DNA of 19,518 nucleotides from an uncultured Lachnospiraceae bacterium (GCA_910587085.1 CAJUMC010000062.1:1-19518), one strand, 5' to 3'. Counted from the first letter of the stretch, positions 6,965 to 15,113 are shown. The notes: generated by a model from the letters alone, not told the origin. Translations and numbers: made by a program.

Positions 6965-8251
6965 ATGGCGACAAAACTGAAAAACCTCAAAATCCGAAAG
7001 GTGGATTTTGTGGATGAAGGCGCCAATCCGGATGCGGATATCCGGCTGAAAAAGCGAAGGGAGGGGGAAGAGCGGCCGGTAGGTGTCGAAAGGAAGAATA
7101 CCGGGAGCATCTTTAAAAAATTGTTCGGCTTTCTCGGGAAAGCAGCCGGCATGGCGCAGGATGAGATCGACCGCGCAGTCGAAGAGATCCAGAAAGAGGC
7201 TTCTATGAGCTTCCACGAGAAAATCAACGAAGCCAACCAGCGAAAGATTGCGGAGGAGATCTGGGAAACCTGTTATGCGCTGCAGTCTTCCTTCTGCTCC
7301 ATTCTGTATGATGAGGAACTGGATCGTGACGGAGCGGAAGCCGTGCTGAAGGAAAGTCTTCGTGAGTTTTCTGAGCTGGTACAGGGGGCCATTGCTTCTT
7401 GGGCCGGTGGAAGAACAGCAAATATTATCCGGAAGAGGGAGGAGGTATCGGACGAGGAACTGGAAACTATGAGGTTCACCGTGGAACGGCTGAACGAAAC
7501 CATGAAAAAAGCCCGCAAATATGCGGAACCGGAAGAGAAATTTAAAGGGTACGGAAAGGCGGGCGGCGAGGAAAAACAGAGAGGAGACGTGGAAGAAATG
7601 AAGATTGACAAGAGTAAACTGACATGCGCGGAGAAGGCTTTCCTGGAAAGCATCGAAAAGCGCTATGGAACGGAGGATGGAGCTGATCCGGATAACAAGG
7701 GTGCGGCGGCAGCAACGGTGCTGGCTCCCGCAGAACAGACCTTACCTCCGGCATGTGATTTGCCGACAGTGACAAAGTCAGGGATACTGCCCGCAGTAAA
7801 GGCCGCGGCAGCAGCGCAGGCGGATGAGGCGGACAGTATCTACAAGGGACTGCATCCTGCAGTAAGGGCGGAGCTGGAGGGCTTGAAGAAATTCCGTGAG
7901 GACGCAGAGACCAGAGAGCTTGCGGAGATTGCAAAGAGGTATGCAATTATCGGTAAAAAGGAAGAGGAACTGGTCCCTCTGTTCAAGAACCTCCGAGCGG
8001 CAGGCGGTACCGCTTATAATGATATGATCACCGTGCTGGATCAGGCAATGGCCGTCGTGGAAAAGTCCAGCGCATTTTCTGAGATCGGCAAGTCCGGCCA
8101 CGGCAGCGCCGAAGGAGGCGCATGGGCCGAGGCGGAGGCGAAGGCAGCCGAGTTGCTGAAATCCAGAACCGGGTTATCCAAAGCGCAGGCATTGGATGAA
8201 GTCCTTACGGTAAATCCTGAGCTGGCGGCAAGATGCGAGAAGGAGGATTAA
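6965..8251 (+). CDS. XkdF C-terminal-like/scaffold protein
   Basis: This 428-aa protein probably guides capsid assembly. The N-terminus (LKNLKIRKVDFVDEGANPDADIRL, written in two blocks in the protein around residues 5-28) is the motif that follows the protease in PBSX XkdF. A charged helical middle (residues 60-190) with many E, K and R follows. The C-terminal part (from about residue 212, MKIDKSKLTCAEKAFLESIE) is Ala/Glu-rich and helical, as scaffolding proteins are. It includes YKGLHPAVRAELEGLKKFRED and ends in SKAQALDEVLTVNPELAARC. The gene lies between protease and decoration genes, where a scaffold belongs. AGGGAGG precedes the ATG. It is probably lost from mature heads after cleavage. 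The scaffold role is inferred from position, composition and the XkdF-like opening. Confidence 0.75.
   Translation: MATKLKNLKIRKVDFVDEGANPDADIRLKKRREGEERPVGVERKNTGSIFKKLFGFLGKAAGMAQDEIDRAVEEIQKEASMSFHEKINEANQRKIAEEIWETCYALQSSFCSILYDEELDRDGAEAVLKESLREFSELVQGAIASWAGGRTANIIRKREEVSDEELETMRFTVERLNETMKKARKYAEPEEKFKGYGKAGGEEKQRGDVEEMKIDKSKLTCAEKAFLESIEKRYGTEDGADPDNKGAAAATVLAPAEQTLPPACDLPTVTKSGILPAVKAAAAAQADEADSIYKGLHPAVRAELEGLKKFREDAETRELAEIAKRYAIIGKKEEELVPLFKNLRAAGGTAYNDMITVLDQAMAVVEKSSAFSEIGKSGHGSAEGGAWAEAEAKAAELLKSRTGLSKAQALDEVLTVNPELAARCEKED
7598..8251 (+). CDS. Possible internally initiated short scaffold (in frame with the long form)
   Basis: Within the scaffold gene an in-frame ATG at 7598 is preceded by GAGGAG at 7581-7586. 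It would give a 217-aa product starting MKIDKSKLTCAEKAFLE, where the typical scaffold-like half begins. The spacing of 11 bases is a little long but usable. Nested scaffold products that share the C-terminus of a longer protein are known in lambda (C/Nu3). This second start is a suggestion from sequence only. Confidence 0.35.
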   Translation: MKIDKSKLTCAEKAFLESIEKRYGTEDGADPDNKGAAAATVLAPAEQTLPPACDLPTVTKSGILPAVKAAAAAQADEADSIYKGLHPAVRAELEGLKKFREDAETRELAEIAKRYAIIGKKEEELVPLFKNLRAAGGTAYNDMITVLDQAMAVVEKSSAFSEIGKSGHGSAEGGAWAEAEAKAAELLKSRTGLSKAQALDEVLTVNPELAARCEKED

Positions 8252-8254
8252 GGC

Positions 8255-8662
8255 ATGGCAACTTATCTTGGAACCAGTATTAACGAGAGTTCGACGATTG
8301 CAATACCCGCAGGGGAAAAGCTGGAACATGCGCGGGGAATTGCCCTGGCAATCAGCGGCGGGAAGGTGGTAAAACCTGCGGCTGGCGCTAATGTGATTGG
8401 GCTGTCTATCATCGAAACAGATGAAACGGTGGAAGACGGTGCAGCTGTTGACATCCAGATCAAGGATATCGGGAAATGGGCAGCAGGAGAAGCGCTTGCC
8501 GCTGGGACCGAGCTGGCTGCGGATGCGGAGGGGAGAGCCGTAGCAGCCAAGGCCGGTGATTTTATTGTCGCCGTTGCGCTGGGCAGCGCAGAAAAGGCAG
8601 GCACCTTTATTCCGGTGCAGATTATTAAGGCGGGCTATATGCCTGCAGCAGCAAGTGCATAA
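8255..8662 (+). CDS. Capsid decoration protein, DUF2190-like
   Basis: This 135-aa, Ala/Gly-rich, mostly beta protein would bind the outside of the capsid and stabilise it after expansion. Features of the DUF2190-type cement proteins include IAIPAGEKLEHARGIALAIS near the start. A central GANVIGLSIIETDETVEDGA follows, then a repeated pattern of short strands ending in AVALGSAEKAGTFIPVQIIK. AGGAGG at 8241-8246 is 8 bases before the ATG. The gene is 3 bases past the scaffold stop and 15 bases before the major capsid gene, which is the usual place for decoration proteins. Confidence 0.8.
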   Translation: MATYLGTSINESSTIAIPAGEKLEHARGIALAISGGKVVKPAAGANVIGLSIIETDETVEDGAAVDIQIKDIGKWAAGEALAAGTELAADAEGRAVAAKAGDFIVAVALGSAEKAGTFIPVQIIKAGYMPAAASA

Positions 8663-8677
8663 GGAGGTAAGAGATAA

Positions 8678-9721
8678 ATGAGCAGAGGAAGAGAAGTAGG
8701 AAGTGCCGCAGAGCTGCAGGCACGCATTGCGAAGGGCTGGAAACCGAACCGCTATCTTACCAACATGAGCATGGCGTTCTTTGCAAACGCCGGAGATTAT
8801 GTGGCAACCAGCATTTTTCCGATCTGCCCGGTAGATTTCTCCACCGGGTATTATTATATTTACAATAAGGGTGATCTTGCGAGGGATCATGTGCAAAGAA
8901 AGCCGAAGTTCGGCAAGGTGCCGCCGGCGCAGATGGGGCACACGGATGCGACATACCGCTGCGAAGTGGATCAGATCATTGTCGGAATCGACCAGATCGG
9001 CGCGCAGAATTACCAGCGTGCCAATGTGCCGCCGTCCATTGACCCGAGAAGGGCAAAGAACCGTTTTGTTACCGATCAGCAGCTGCTCCATCTGGATATC
9101 ACGTTTGCAAACCGCTTTTTTAAGAGCGGAGTGTGGGCGAATGAGTTTACCGGCATAGTATCCGGAGGCACTGCGGCAGGCGGCAGCCAGTTTATCAAGT
9201 TCTCCGATGCAAACTCTGACCCGATCAAGTTTTTTGACGCCCGCAAGCGGCAGATTCGCCTTTCCGGCAGGAGAACGCCGAATAAGCTGACGCTTGGGTA
9301 TGACACATTCCTTGCACTGAAAGAGCATCCGGACCTGCTGGAGCGTGTGAAATATACTGGAAGTACGGCAAATCCTGCACAGGTCAATGAAAAGGTGCTT
9401 GCAGAGCTGTTCGGTGTAGACGAGGTTAAGGTTCTGTATGCTGCCTACAATGCGGCAGAAGATGGACAGGAGGATGATATGCAGTTTATATGTGAGCCGG
9501 ACGGCGCCCTGTTCTCCTATACGACGCCGAATCCTCGTATTGATGAACCTTCCGCTGGATATATCTTTACCTGGGATATGCTGGGGGACGGCAATTTCAT
9601 GGCAACAGACACGTTTGAGGGAGAAGGCGGTACGCATGCCGAGTTCATGGAGGGGCTGCTTTCCACTGATATGAAAAAGACCTGTGACGATCTGGCGTGC
9701 TACATGAAGAGTTGCGTGTAA
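8678..9721 (+). CDS. Major capsid protein
   Basis: This 347-aa capsid subunit, presumably HK97-fold, builds the icosahedral shell. The N-terminal arm has LQARIAKGWKPNRYLTNMSM and DYVATSIFPICPVDFSTGYY. The core includes DVQRK-type and GVDQ/GIDQIGAQNYQRANVPPS-like segments, NRFVTDQQLLHLDITFANRF and RRTPNKLTLGYDTFLALKEH. The C-terminal half has ELFGVDEVKVLYAAYNAAED and CEPDGALFSYTTPNPRIDEP. These belong to a capsid family common in Clostridia phages with DUF935-type portals. AGGAGG overlaps the stop of the decoration gene and lies about 10 bases before the ATG. There is no long N-terminal delta domain, in keeping with a separate scaffold. Confidence 0.88.
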   Translation: MSRGREVGSAAELQARIAKGWKPNRYLTNMSMAFFANAGDYVATSIFPICPVDFSTGYYYIYNKGDLARDHVQRKPKFGKVPPAQMGHTDATYRCEVDQIIVGIDQIGAQNYQRANVPPSIDPRRAKNRFVTDQQLLHLDITFANRFFKSGVWANEFTGIVSGGTAAGGSQFIKFSDANSDPIKFFDARKRQIRLSGRRTPNKLTLGYDTFLALKEHPDLLERVKYTGSTANPAQVNEKVLAELFGVDEVKVLYAAYNAAEDGQEDDMQFICEPDGALFSYTTPNPRIDEPSAGYIFTWDMLGDGNFMATDTFEGEGGTHAEFMEGLLSTDMKKTCDDLACYMKSCV

Positions 9722-9733
9722 GGAGGTTATGTT

Positions 9734-10351
9734 ATGCCATATTTATGCACAAAGCAACTGACCGCTGGCGACGTGACCTATTATCCGGGAGAGATTATTC
9801 CGGATGGAGTTATTCTTCCGGAAAGAAGCAGAAAGCTGTCAAAGAGCGGGCATATCTCTGATCTTTGCGGGGAGACGGAACGGAAGTCTTTGGACGGAGC
9901 CGGAAGACTGTTTACCGGGGAAGAAGTCGCGGCCAAGGTTGCTGAGGCGTTGGCAGCAGCAGAAAGCCGCATGAAAGAGAGGATGGCGGAGTGTCGGGGA
10001 TATGAATTGCGGGAAACAGGGCCGGGAGCCGATGAGCCGGCGGTTTTGATTGCAGTAAACAGCGCTTCAGATGGAAAGAAAGAGCCGTCCATAACGATTC
10101 CTGCGAAGCCGGAAGAAATCCGGCAGGTGTTTTCCCTTATGCAGCGAAGTGCCGAGGACAGTGTGAAGCAGATTGCGGATGTCACGAATGAACATGTGCT
10201 GATCCTTCTCCATGCGGCGGACAGCCGCAAAACGATCAGGAACGCGGCCAAGGAGCAAACGGATAAATTATTCTCCGCGGGAGAAGCTTTCACTGAATCC
10301 GGCCAGGGCAACGCAATCACAGGTGCCAATGCGGAGGGGGCGGATACCTGA
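9734..10351 (+). CDS. Conserved phage protein of unknown function after the major capsid gene
   Basis: I do not recognise a function for this 205-aa protein. It opens with a small beta-rich segment (YLCTKQLTAGDVTYYPGEII, then DGVILPERSRKLSKSGHI). That resembles the short head-side proteins that often follow capsid genes. Next is an Ala/Glu-rich helical region (EEVAAKVAEALAAAESRMKE) and a helical C-terminal half ending in low-complexity sequence. AGGAGG precedes the ATG by 8 bases. The stop overlaps the next ATG by one base (TGATG). It could be a head-tail adaptor accessory protein. The gene is certain from its ribosome binding site and packing; the role is not. Confidence 0.75.
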   Translation: MPYLCTKQLTAGDVTYYPGEIIPDGVILPERSRKLSKSGHISDLCGETERKSLDGAGRLFTGEEVAAKVAEALAAAESRMKERMAECRGYELRETGPGADEPAVLIAVNSASDGKKEPSITIPAKPEEIRQVFSLMQRSAEDSVKQIADVTNEHVLILLHAADSRKTIRNAAKEQTDKLFSAGEAFTESGQGNAITGANAEGADT

Positions 10352-10767
10352 TGGCGAAAGGTTCTTATACATACAATCCGGCAGAGATCAGGGAGCCTGG
10401 CAGAGACCGCATGCGGTTTGAGCTGGGTGATGTGATGGTGGACGGAGGCCAGGACACCGCGGCGCTGACGGACGAGGAGATACAGGCGGCAATCGACGCA
10501 CATCCGCAATCGTGGAAAAGGGCAAAGCTTATGTTGCTGGAGAGCCTGTGCCGCCGCTTTGCCTATGAGGTCGATACGAAAACGGGACCGTTATGGTTGT
10601 ATCTGCAGGAACGGGCAAAGCTGTGGCGGGAGGATTACGACAGGCTAAAAAAGGAAGTTTCGGCAGAATCCTGCCGGATTCCTCCGTCGGGAGAGAATGG
10701 AGCGTCCGGAAAGCCTCCGTATTTTTACGCCGGCATGCAGCAGAACGAAAGGGCGGGCAGCGGATGA
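10351..10767 (+). CDS. Head-tail connector (adaptor) protein, gp6-like
   Basis: This 138-aa protein has the size, position and helical content of the gp6/gp15-type adaptor that binds below the portal. The segments GRDRMRFELGDVMVDGG, ALTDEEIQAAID, WKRAKLMLLESLCRRFAYEV and TGPLWLYLQERAKLWREDYD form the helical core. This pattern recurs in Clostridia phage connectors. The C-terminal 30 residues are Ser/Gly/Pro-rich and likely flexible. The ATG overlaps the preceding stop, and its own TGA overlaps the next ATG (ATGA), so three genes are chained by overlapping starts and stops. Confidence 0.72.
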   Translation: MAKGSYTYNPAEIREPGRDRMRFELGDVMVDGGQDTAALTDEEIQAAIDAHPQSWKRAKLMLLESLCRRFAYEVDTKTGPLWLYLQERAKLWREDYDRLKKEVSAESCRIPPSGENGASGKPPYFYAGMQQNERAGSG

Positions 10768-11120
10768 ATAATACGAGGATGATGTATGTAAGGCCGGGAA
10801 ACCTATTTAAAGAGTTTGTCATTGAGAGCAATCAGCAGGTAGTGACAAGCACAGGGCGGGTGGTGAACAGGCATAGCGGCGACGGGACAGAGATTTTGAA
10901 AGGATGCCTTGCAGAAGTCTCTGACGAGGAGCGGACGAATCACAGCCAGAAAGACCACATTATTACGCATACTATTGTGCAGGCCGGAAGCCCGAAAGCA
11001 AAGCGGACCGATAAGCTGGTGCTGGGAGAGCGCATGTTTTATATTGTTGATATTGACGATGCCGGCTCCCTCGGTGTATCAACCATCTATTACGCAGAGG
11101 AAAGGCGGGATGCAAAGTGA
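10764..11120 (+). CDS. Head completion/stopper-like protein
   Basis: This 118-aa protein starts at 10764 (MNNTRMMYVRPG), overlapping the connector stop by 4 bases with AGGGCGGG upstream. A longer frame from 10593 overlaps the connector gene and has no support. It is mostly beta, with VVTSTGRVVNRHSGDGTEIL, EILKGCLAEVSDEER and a C-terminal DKLVLGERMFYIVDIDDAG. This fits the SPP1 gp16-type head closure proteins that bind after the adaptor and hold DNA in the filled head. The call is from size, order and fold pattern. Confidence 0.65.
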   Translation: MNNTRMMYVRPGNLFKEFVIESNQQVVTSTGRVVNRHSGDGTEILKGCLAEVSDEERTNHSQKDHIITHTIVQAGSPKAKRTDKLVLGERMFYIVDIDDAGSLGVSTIYYAEERRDAK

Positions 11121-11638
11121 AGCTGTGGGCGGACGGAAAGGCGGGAGAGCCCGGCTGTGCGGTTCGGGCGACAGTAAGCGATATGGTAACGGAGCTCAAT
11201 CGTAAAGTGGTTTCCCGGGGTGTCCGGGCGGTAAATGCCATTAGGAACGCTGAGCTGAGGGTACTCAAGGGGCAGCGCAGCGGCAGGGTCTACAAAAAGC
11301 CTGGCACATACGGGAAGCAGATGTCAAAGGCGACGAAGAAGCTGCTTCCCGGTTATGGCCATAAACTGAAGGGTGGCCAGCTGTACCGGGCATCCGCGCC
11401 AGGGGAAGCACCCGCCAGGCGTACCGGAAACCTCCGGCTGCACTGGAACGGGGAAATAAAAAGCGAGCGTTCTTCCGGCGGAGGGGTTGCGGTCATTGCG
11501 GAACTGGAGAGCCGGGAACCGTATGCCGCTGCCCTGGAGAACGGAACGCCGAAAATAGCGGCAAGACCGTTCGTAGAAAGAATCAAGGCGGAGGCCATGC
11601 CAGAAATCCAGAAGATTTACAGCGAGCCCTACGCATAA
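11117..11638 (+). CDS. Neck/tail completion protein, HK97 gp10-like
   Basis: This 173-aa, basic protein joins head and tail. It uses a GTG start overlapping the previous TGA (GTGA), with AAGGCGGG 8 bases upstream. A helical N-terminus (VSDMVTELNRKVVSRGVRAV) is followed by a basic loop. The diagnostic APARRTGNLRLHWNGEIKSE comes next, then EPYAAALENGTPKIAARPFVE, typical of HK97 gp10 family proteins (APxRTGxL, YAxxxExGT, xARPF). The 100-base gap that follows has an A/T-rich palindrome and no clear gene. Confidence 0.8.
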   Translation: MKLWADGKAGEPGCAVRATVSDMVTELNRKVVSRGVRAVNAIRNAELRVLKGQRSGRVYKKPGTYGKQMSKATKKLLPGYGHKLKGGQLYRASAPGEAPARRTGNLRLHWNGEIKSERSSGGGVAVIAELESREPYAAALENGTPKIAARPFVERIKAEAMPEIQKIYSEPYA

Positions 11639-11738
11639 GGGAAAACTGAAAAAGCTTTTTTATGTAAAGGAACGCTGATTAAAGCGCTTCTTTAAAAATC
11701 ATAAAGGCTGGCCTGCGCGATATACAGGGGGGATATTC

Positions 11739-12074
11739 ATGACATTAGTTACAGAAAAAACGGCGGCTGTATTTGACCTATCCGAAATCAAGCGCGGCGA
11801 TCTGCTCTGGGGAAGGCACCGCTCATGGCGTGACGGGAGAGCAGGAATGGTAACCTCGGCAACGGGGGAGCGGCTGACCGTGCAGTATTGTCCCGGTGTT
11901 GGCAATATCACCAATCATTTTATCATCCCGGTATCGGAGGCAGCAGGCGGGGAATGGGAAATCCGGTGGTCTGCAGATATGGCCGAAATACAGGAATACA
12001 ATATAAAGGCAGACGGAGAGCAGCGGGAAGAGGAAGGAGTTGATGGCAGTGCTTCTGGAGGAATTGATTCATAA
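11739..12074 (+). CDS. Conserved hypothetical phage protein (111 aa)
   Basis: This protein family recurs between neck and tail genes in Clostridia phages, but I know no function for it. It opens with LVTEKTAAVFDLSEIKRGDL, then RHRSWRDGRAGMVTSATGER and LTVQYCPGVGNITNHFIIPV, a beta-strand pattern like a small SH3-type barrel. The C-terminal 25 residues are acidic and Gly/Ser-rich. A GGGGGG ribosome binding site lies 8 bases before the ATG. Its 3' end overlaps the following gene by 32 bases. It is the first gene after a 100-base gap, so it may start a translation unit, but I see no promoter there. Confidence 0.72.
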   Translation: MTLVTEKTAAVFDLSEIKRGDLLWGRHRSWRDGRAGMVTSATGERLTVQYCPGVGNITNHFIIPVSEAAGGEWEIRWSADMAEIQEYNIKADGEQREEEGVDGSASGGIDS

Positions 12075-12924
12075 GAGGTTCATAAGCTCAGAGAAGCTTA
12101 TTAAGCATCTTGCATTGTTCCATGGTGCGCCTGCTGTTTTCAGTCCGGAGCCGCCGGAGGAAAGCCAGGAAGGTTGGGGCGGAGATACGCAGTACCCGAA
12201 AATAATTTACAATTTTGATTTGCTGGCAAATGAAGAAAGGCATAGTGCCGGAACCCTGTCGGTATCGCTGCTGTGCCAGAATACTGCAGAAATCGCGCCG
12301 GAGATGATCGAGCCGCTGGTTCGGGACTGCCTGCGGGATGTGATATTAAAGCCGGAGGGCGGGACACCATACTGTTTTGCTTGGGGGAGGACGGACGCAT
12401 TTACCATAGAGGAAAAGAAGGGAAGTATCACAATCGGAAGTGAAGTACGGTTTGATATCCTGGAATATCCGTCACAGGAAACATCCGATCCGGATCCGGT
12501 TATGGCAATGAATCAATACATAAAGGGCTTGTATCCGGAATGTATGATTATGGGATATGACAGGATGGAGGAAATCACAGAGGCGACAGGGAAAAGGCCG
12601 GTGATCTACTGCCGCCTGGTTGCGGTAGAGCAATCCGAAGAGACGAATACGGTTGCGTGGATGGATGGCAGGATCGCCGTCCATATTTTATGCCCGGAGA
12701 GTGAAACAAGGCTTAAAATGGCCGCTGCGATTGCAAACCGTATGTTATTGGACGGAGAGATCATTATGCTGGACCACTCGCCTATGTTCATTAAACGCCT
12801 GCAGGCGAATTATAAATCGGACTATCTGAAGGATGGTCAGATTTTTGTAACAGGTCACTATGGGCTGCTTAGATACAAGGCAAAGCCGCATTCCCTGACC
12901 GCAGTCCATATCCGATGCAAGTAA
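12043..12924 (+). CDS. Tail completion/terminator-like protein with apparent internal duplication
   Basis: This 293-aa protein would cap the tail where it joins the head. The ATG at 12043 is chosen over the TTG at 12040 because GAGGAAGGAG lies just upstream. It seems to hold two related units. In unit 1 (to about residue 145), GTLSVSLLCQNTAEIAPEMI leads to VRDCLRDVIL. In unit 2 (about 146-293), GRIAVHILCPESETRLKMAA leads to ANRMLLDGEI. Both share G-x-[LI]-[SA]-V-x-[LI]-L-C-x followed by a helix. Tail terminators of this region (XkdJ-like) are normally about half this size, so this may be a tandem fusion. Position just before the sheath gene supports a tail role. Confidence 0.68.
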   Translation: MAVLLEELIHKRFISSEKLIKHLALFHGAPAVFSPEPPEESQEGWGGDTQYPKIIYNFDLLANEERHSAGTLSVSLLCQNTAEIAPEMIEPLVRDCLRDVILKPEGGTPYCFAWGRTDAFTIEEKKGSITIGSEVRFDILEYPSQETSDPDPVMAMNQYIKGLYPECMIMGYDRMEEITEATGKRPVIYCRLVAVEQSEETNTVAWMDGRIAVHILCPESETRLKMAAAIANRMLLDGEIIMLDHSPMFIKRLQANYKSDYLKDGQIFVTGHYGLLRYKAKPHSLTAVHIRCK

Positions 12925-12935
12925 GGAGGTAAACC

Positions 12936-13223
12936 ATGGCAAAAGTAACATCTAAGGAGGCCGGAGCTGCCGAAACCGCTGAAAACAGAGCGGAAGCAAA
13001 GCCAAGACAGGCTCCGGAAAAAGAGCAGAATATTTCACAGGAATCCGCCAGCACACAGGAAGCCGTCTACAAGGCAAACGAACTGGCGGTTCATGCAAAA
13101 AAACTTTTCGGAACCAGGCAGGAGTGCGTCGCGGCAGCACTTCAGGCTGTCGGGAAAACGGAAGGCACGGTTGCGGAGGCGAAAAAGATTGTGGAAAAAT
13201 TTTTGAGCAGGGAGGTTAAATAA
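12936..13223 (+). CDS. Small conserved phage protein before the tail sheath gene
   Basis: This 95-aa protein has no known function. The first 40 residues are low-complexity and charged (Ala, Glu, Lys, Gln). The second half is a compact helical domain: AVYKANELAVHAKKLFGTRQ, ECVAAALQAVGKTEGTVAEA, KKIVEKFLSREVK. This C-terminal half is a pattern I recognise from many Clostridia phages, always next to tail genes. GGAGG is 8 bases before the ATG and the sheath gene begins 2 bases after the stop. It may be an assembly factor for sheath or neck. The gene call is firm; the role is open. Confidence 0.75.
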   Translation: MAKVTSKEAGAAETAENRAEAKPRQAPEKEQNISQESASTQEAVYKANELAVHAKKLFGTRQECVAAALQAVGKTEGTVAEAKKIVEKFLSREVK

Positions 13224-13225
13224 GA

Positions 13226-14635
13226 ATGGCAGGTACATTTATTCTTGGGGAAACAAAGGTACGCCCCGGCGCTTATTTCCATATCCAGAAAAAAGGCGAG
13301 AATGCTGCCACTGGTATTATGAACGGAGTAACGGCTGTTATCTTTAAAGCAGACTTCGGGCCCCTGAATACTGCCGTGGAGCTGAGTGCGGAGGATGGAT
13401 ATGAACGTGTGTTCGGAATCGGACTTACCACGGATGCCATCCGGGAAGCAATTGCCGGCGGCGCTAAAACGATTATTGCCTGCCGAGCGGGCAGTGGGGG
13501 AACGCCCGGGACGGTTACGCTGCAGACTCCGGATGGAGAGGATGCCTTGACAGTCACGGCGAAATATTCGGGAGATAAGGATTTCACGGTTACGGTGCGT
13601 GAGAAGCTTTCAGATTCTACACGGAAAGAGTGCATTTTTTATACAGGGACAACCGAATTTGAAAAGGTTGAGTTTGCATCCGGCGAGGGAGAGGCGAAGG
13701 CTTTGGTGGAGGCGCTGGCGTCCTCCAGGAATTTCAAGGCGGAGCTGAAACAGAATCAGGAGAGCACCCAGCTGGAAATCGTTTCCCAGAGCGCATTCAC
13801 AAAGGGGACAAATCCGCAGGTTACGGTAGGCGACTATTCCAACGCCCTTGTACAGGTGGAGCCGTACGAATTCAATACAATCTGCCTGGATACGGAGGAG
13901 ACGGCGATCCATTTGCTGCTGCAGTCGTTCCTGAAACGGATTTTTGACGCAGGTTCCCTTGCGCAGGCGGTGGTAGCGGAACCACATACCGTGGATCTGG
14001 AGACAAGAATCGCGCACGCGGCGGCGTTTAACGACGAGAGAATCAGTTATGTGCTGAACGCCCATATCAATGAGCAGGGCGCAGAGATTGACGGCTACCA
14101 GACGGCGGCGCGTATTGCAGGTATGATCGGCGCCGTATCGGCCGGTTCTTCTCTTACGCATTCCGTGATAAACGGTTTTTCTGAAATTCTGGAGAAGCTT
14201 ACAAATACGGAAATGGTTGCCGCAGAGAAGAAGGGTTGCCTTGTGCTGAGCTGCAGCAAGGCAAAGCAGGTATGGATTGACAATGCGATCAATACGCTGG
14301 TTACTCCGGCAGACAATCAGGACGACGGCTGGAAGAAGATTCGCCGGGTGAAGACCCGTTTTGAGCTGATCCGGCGAATCAATACCACCGCGGACAGCCT
14401 GATCGGCAAGGTGGACAACGACAGCAACGGAAGAGCAACCGTTATCAGCCAGATACAGAGTGTCGGGGATTCTATGCGTGAGGAAGGCAAGCTGATAGCG
14501 TGTGCGGTGACAGAGAGCAGCACATACAAGGCGAACGGAGACAGTGCATGGTTTGATATTGATGTGATCGACAAGGATTCCATGGAGCATATCTATCTGA
14601 CCTTCCTGTTCCGGTTCAGCACGAATGAAGAATAG
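13226..14635 (+). CDS. Contractile tail sheath protein (XkdK-like)
   Basis: This 469-aa sheath subunit surrounds the tail tube and contracts on infection. It defines the tail as contractile. The N-terminus FILGETKVRPGAYFHIQKKG is the usual sheath opening. A variable beta-rich insertion spans about residues 100-210. The conserved C-terminal half has LETRIAHAAAFNDERISYVL, GYQTAARIAGMIGAVSAGSS and LTHSVINGFSEILEKLTNTE. It ends with DSMREEGKLIACAV and the closing IYLTFLFRFS. The order and length match PBSX XkdK and Clostridioides myophage sheaths. GGGAGG precedes the ATG. The tail tube gene starts 13 bases after its stop. Confidence 0.93.
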   Translation: MAGTFILGETKVRPGAYFHIQKKGENAATGIMNGVTAVIFKADFGPLNTAVELSAEDGYERVFGIGLTTDAIREAIAGGAKTIIACRAGSGGTPGTVTLQTPDGEDALTVTAKYSGDKDFTVTVREKLSDSTRKECIFYTGTTEFEKVEFASGEGEAKALVEALASSRNFKAELKQNQESTQLEIVSQSAFTKGTNPQVTVGDYSNALVQVEPYEFNTICLDTEETAIHLLLQSFLKRIFDAGSLAQAVVAEPHTVDLETRIAHAAAFNDERISYVLNAHINEQGAEIDGYQTAARIAGMIGAVSAGSSLTHSVINGFSEILEKLTNTEMVAAEKKGCLVLSCSKAKQVWIDNAINTLVTPADNQDDGWKKIRRVKTRFELIRRINTTADSLIGKVDNDSNGRATVISQIQSVGDSMREEGKLIACAVTESSTYKANGDSAWFDIDVIDKDSMEHIYLTFLFRFSTNEE

Positions 14636-14648
14636 GAGGGCACAGACC

Positions 14649-15113
14649 ATGAGAAATGAAAGAGCAGCTGGCGATACCAGGCATGCAAGAACCGGGAAGG
14701 ACGGCGCATTTTACAACAAGGACGGTGTTTTGCTGGCAACGGTGGAGCAGTTCACCTCCAACGTAAACTGGAGCAACGCAAAGTACAGTGTGCTGGGCGA
14801 TGCGCAGGAGCATGAAACAGCGAATACCTTTGCTGTAAGCCTTACCATGTCGCAGGTGGTGGTGGAGGATGATGAATTTATTATTGAGCTGATGAAGGCT
14901 CTGGAAACGCAGATTATGCCCGTGTGGGATTTTCAGGGCTCGCTGCTCGGCAGGAATGGCTCGGAAGAGCGCGTGATCTACCGGGACTGCATCCCTTCGG
15001 GACAGGTGGATATTCAGAACGTGTCGGTGGGGGATGTCATCAAGCGCAACTGGAATTTCTTTGTCAACCGGGCACCGAAGCTGCAGTCGCTGCTGGGGAT
15101 TGACAGAGATTAA
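14649..15113 (+). CDS. Tail tube protein (XkdM-like)
   Basis: This 154-aa protein polymerises into the inner tube of the contractile tail. The ATG at 14649 has AGGAGGG 8 bases upstream overlapping the sheath stop; a frame opening at 14625 lacks such a site. The segments DGAFYNKDGVLLATVEQFTS, SNVNWSNAKYSVLGDAQEHE and TFAVSLTMSQVVVEDDEFII are typical of XkdM-type tubes. So is the closing SVGDVIKRNWNFFVNRAPKL. Length is normal for the family. The stop is the last + strand structural gene end before the reverse-strand cassette, which interrupts the usual tube-chaperone adjacency. Confidence 0.9.
   Translation: MRNERAAGDTRHARTGKDGAFYNKDGVLLATVEQFTSNVNWSNAKYSVLGDAQEHETANTFAVSLTMSQVVVEDDEFIIELMKALETQIMPVWDFQGSLLGRNGSEERVIYRDCIPSGQVDIQNVSVGDVIKRNWNFFVNRAPKLQSLLGIDRD

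Noticed and set aside
8174..9637. 487-aa open frame on the minus strand
   Set aside because: It is antisense to the decoration and major capsid genes, has Cys/Arg/His-rich composition and no recognisable domain.
10593..10763. Upstream extension of the stopper-like protein
   Set aside because: It overlaps the connector gene. The ATG at 10764 forms the usual ATGA junction and starts the conserved part.
11639..11738. Promoter or terminator in the 100-base gap before the 111-aa gene
   Set aside because: An A/T palindrome (AAAAAGCTTTTT) and a short CGCT/AGCG dyad are present, but there is no convincing stem plus T-run and no -35/-10 pair with proper spacing.
13610..14650. 346-aa open frame on the minus strand
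   Set aside because: It is a shadow of the tail sheath gene, with no start signal or plausible product.
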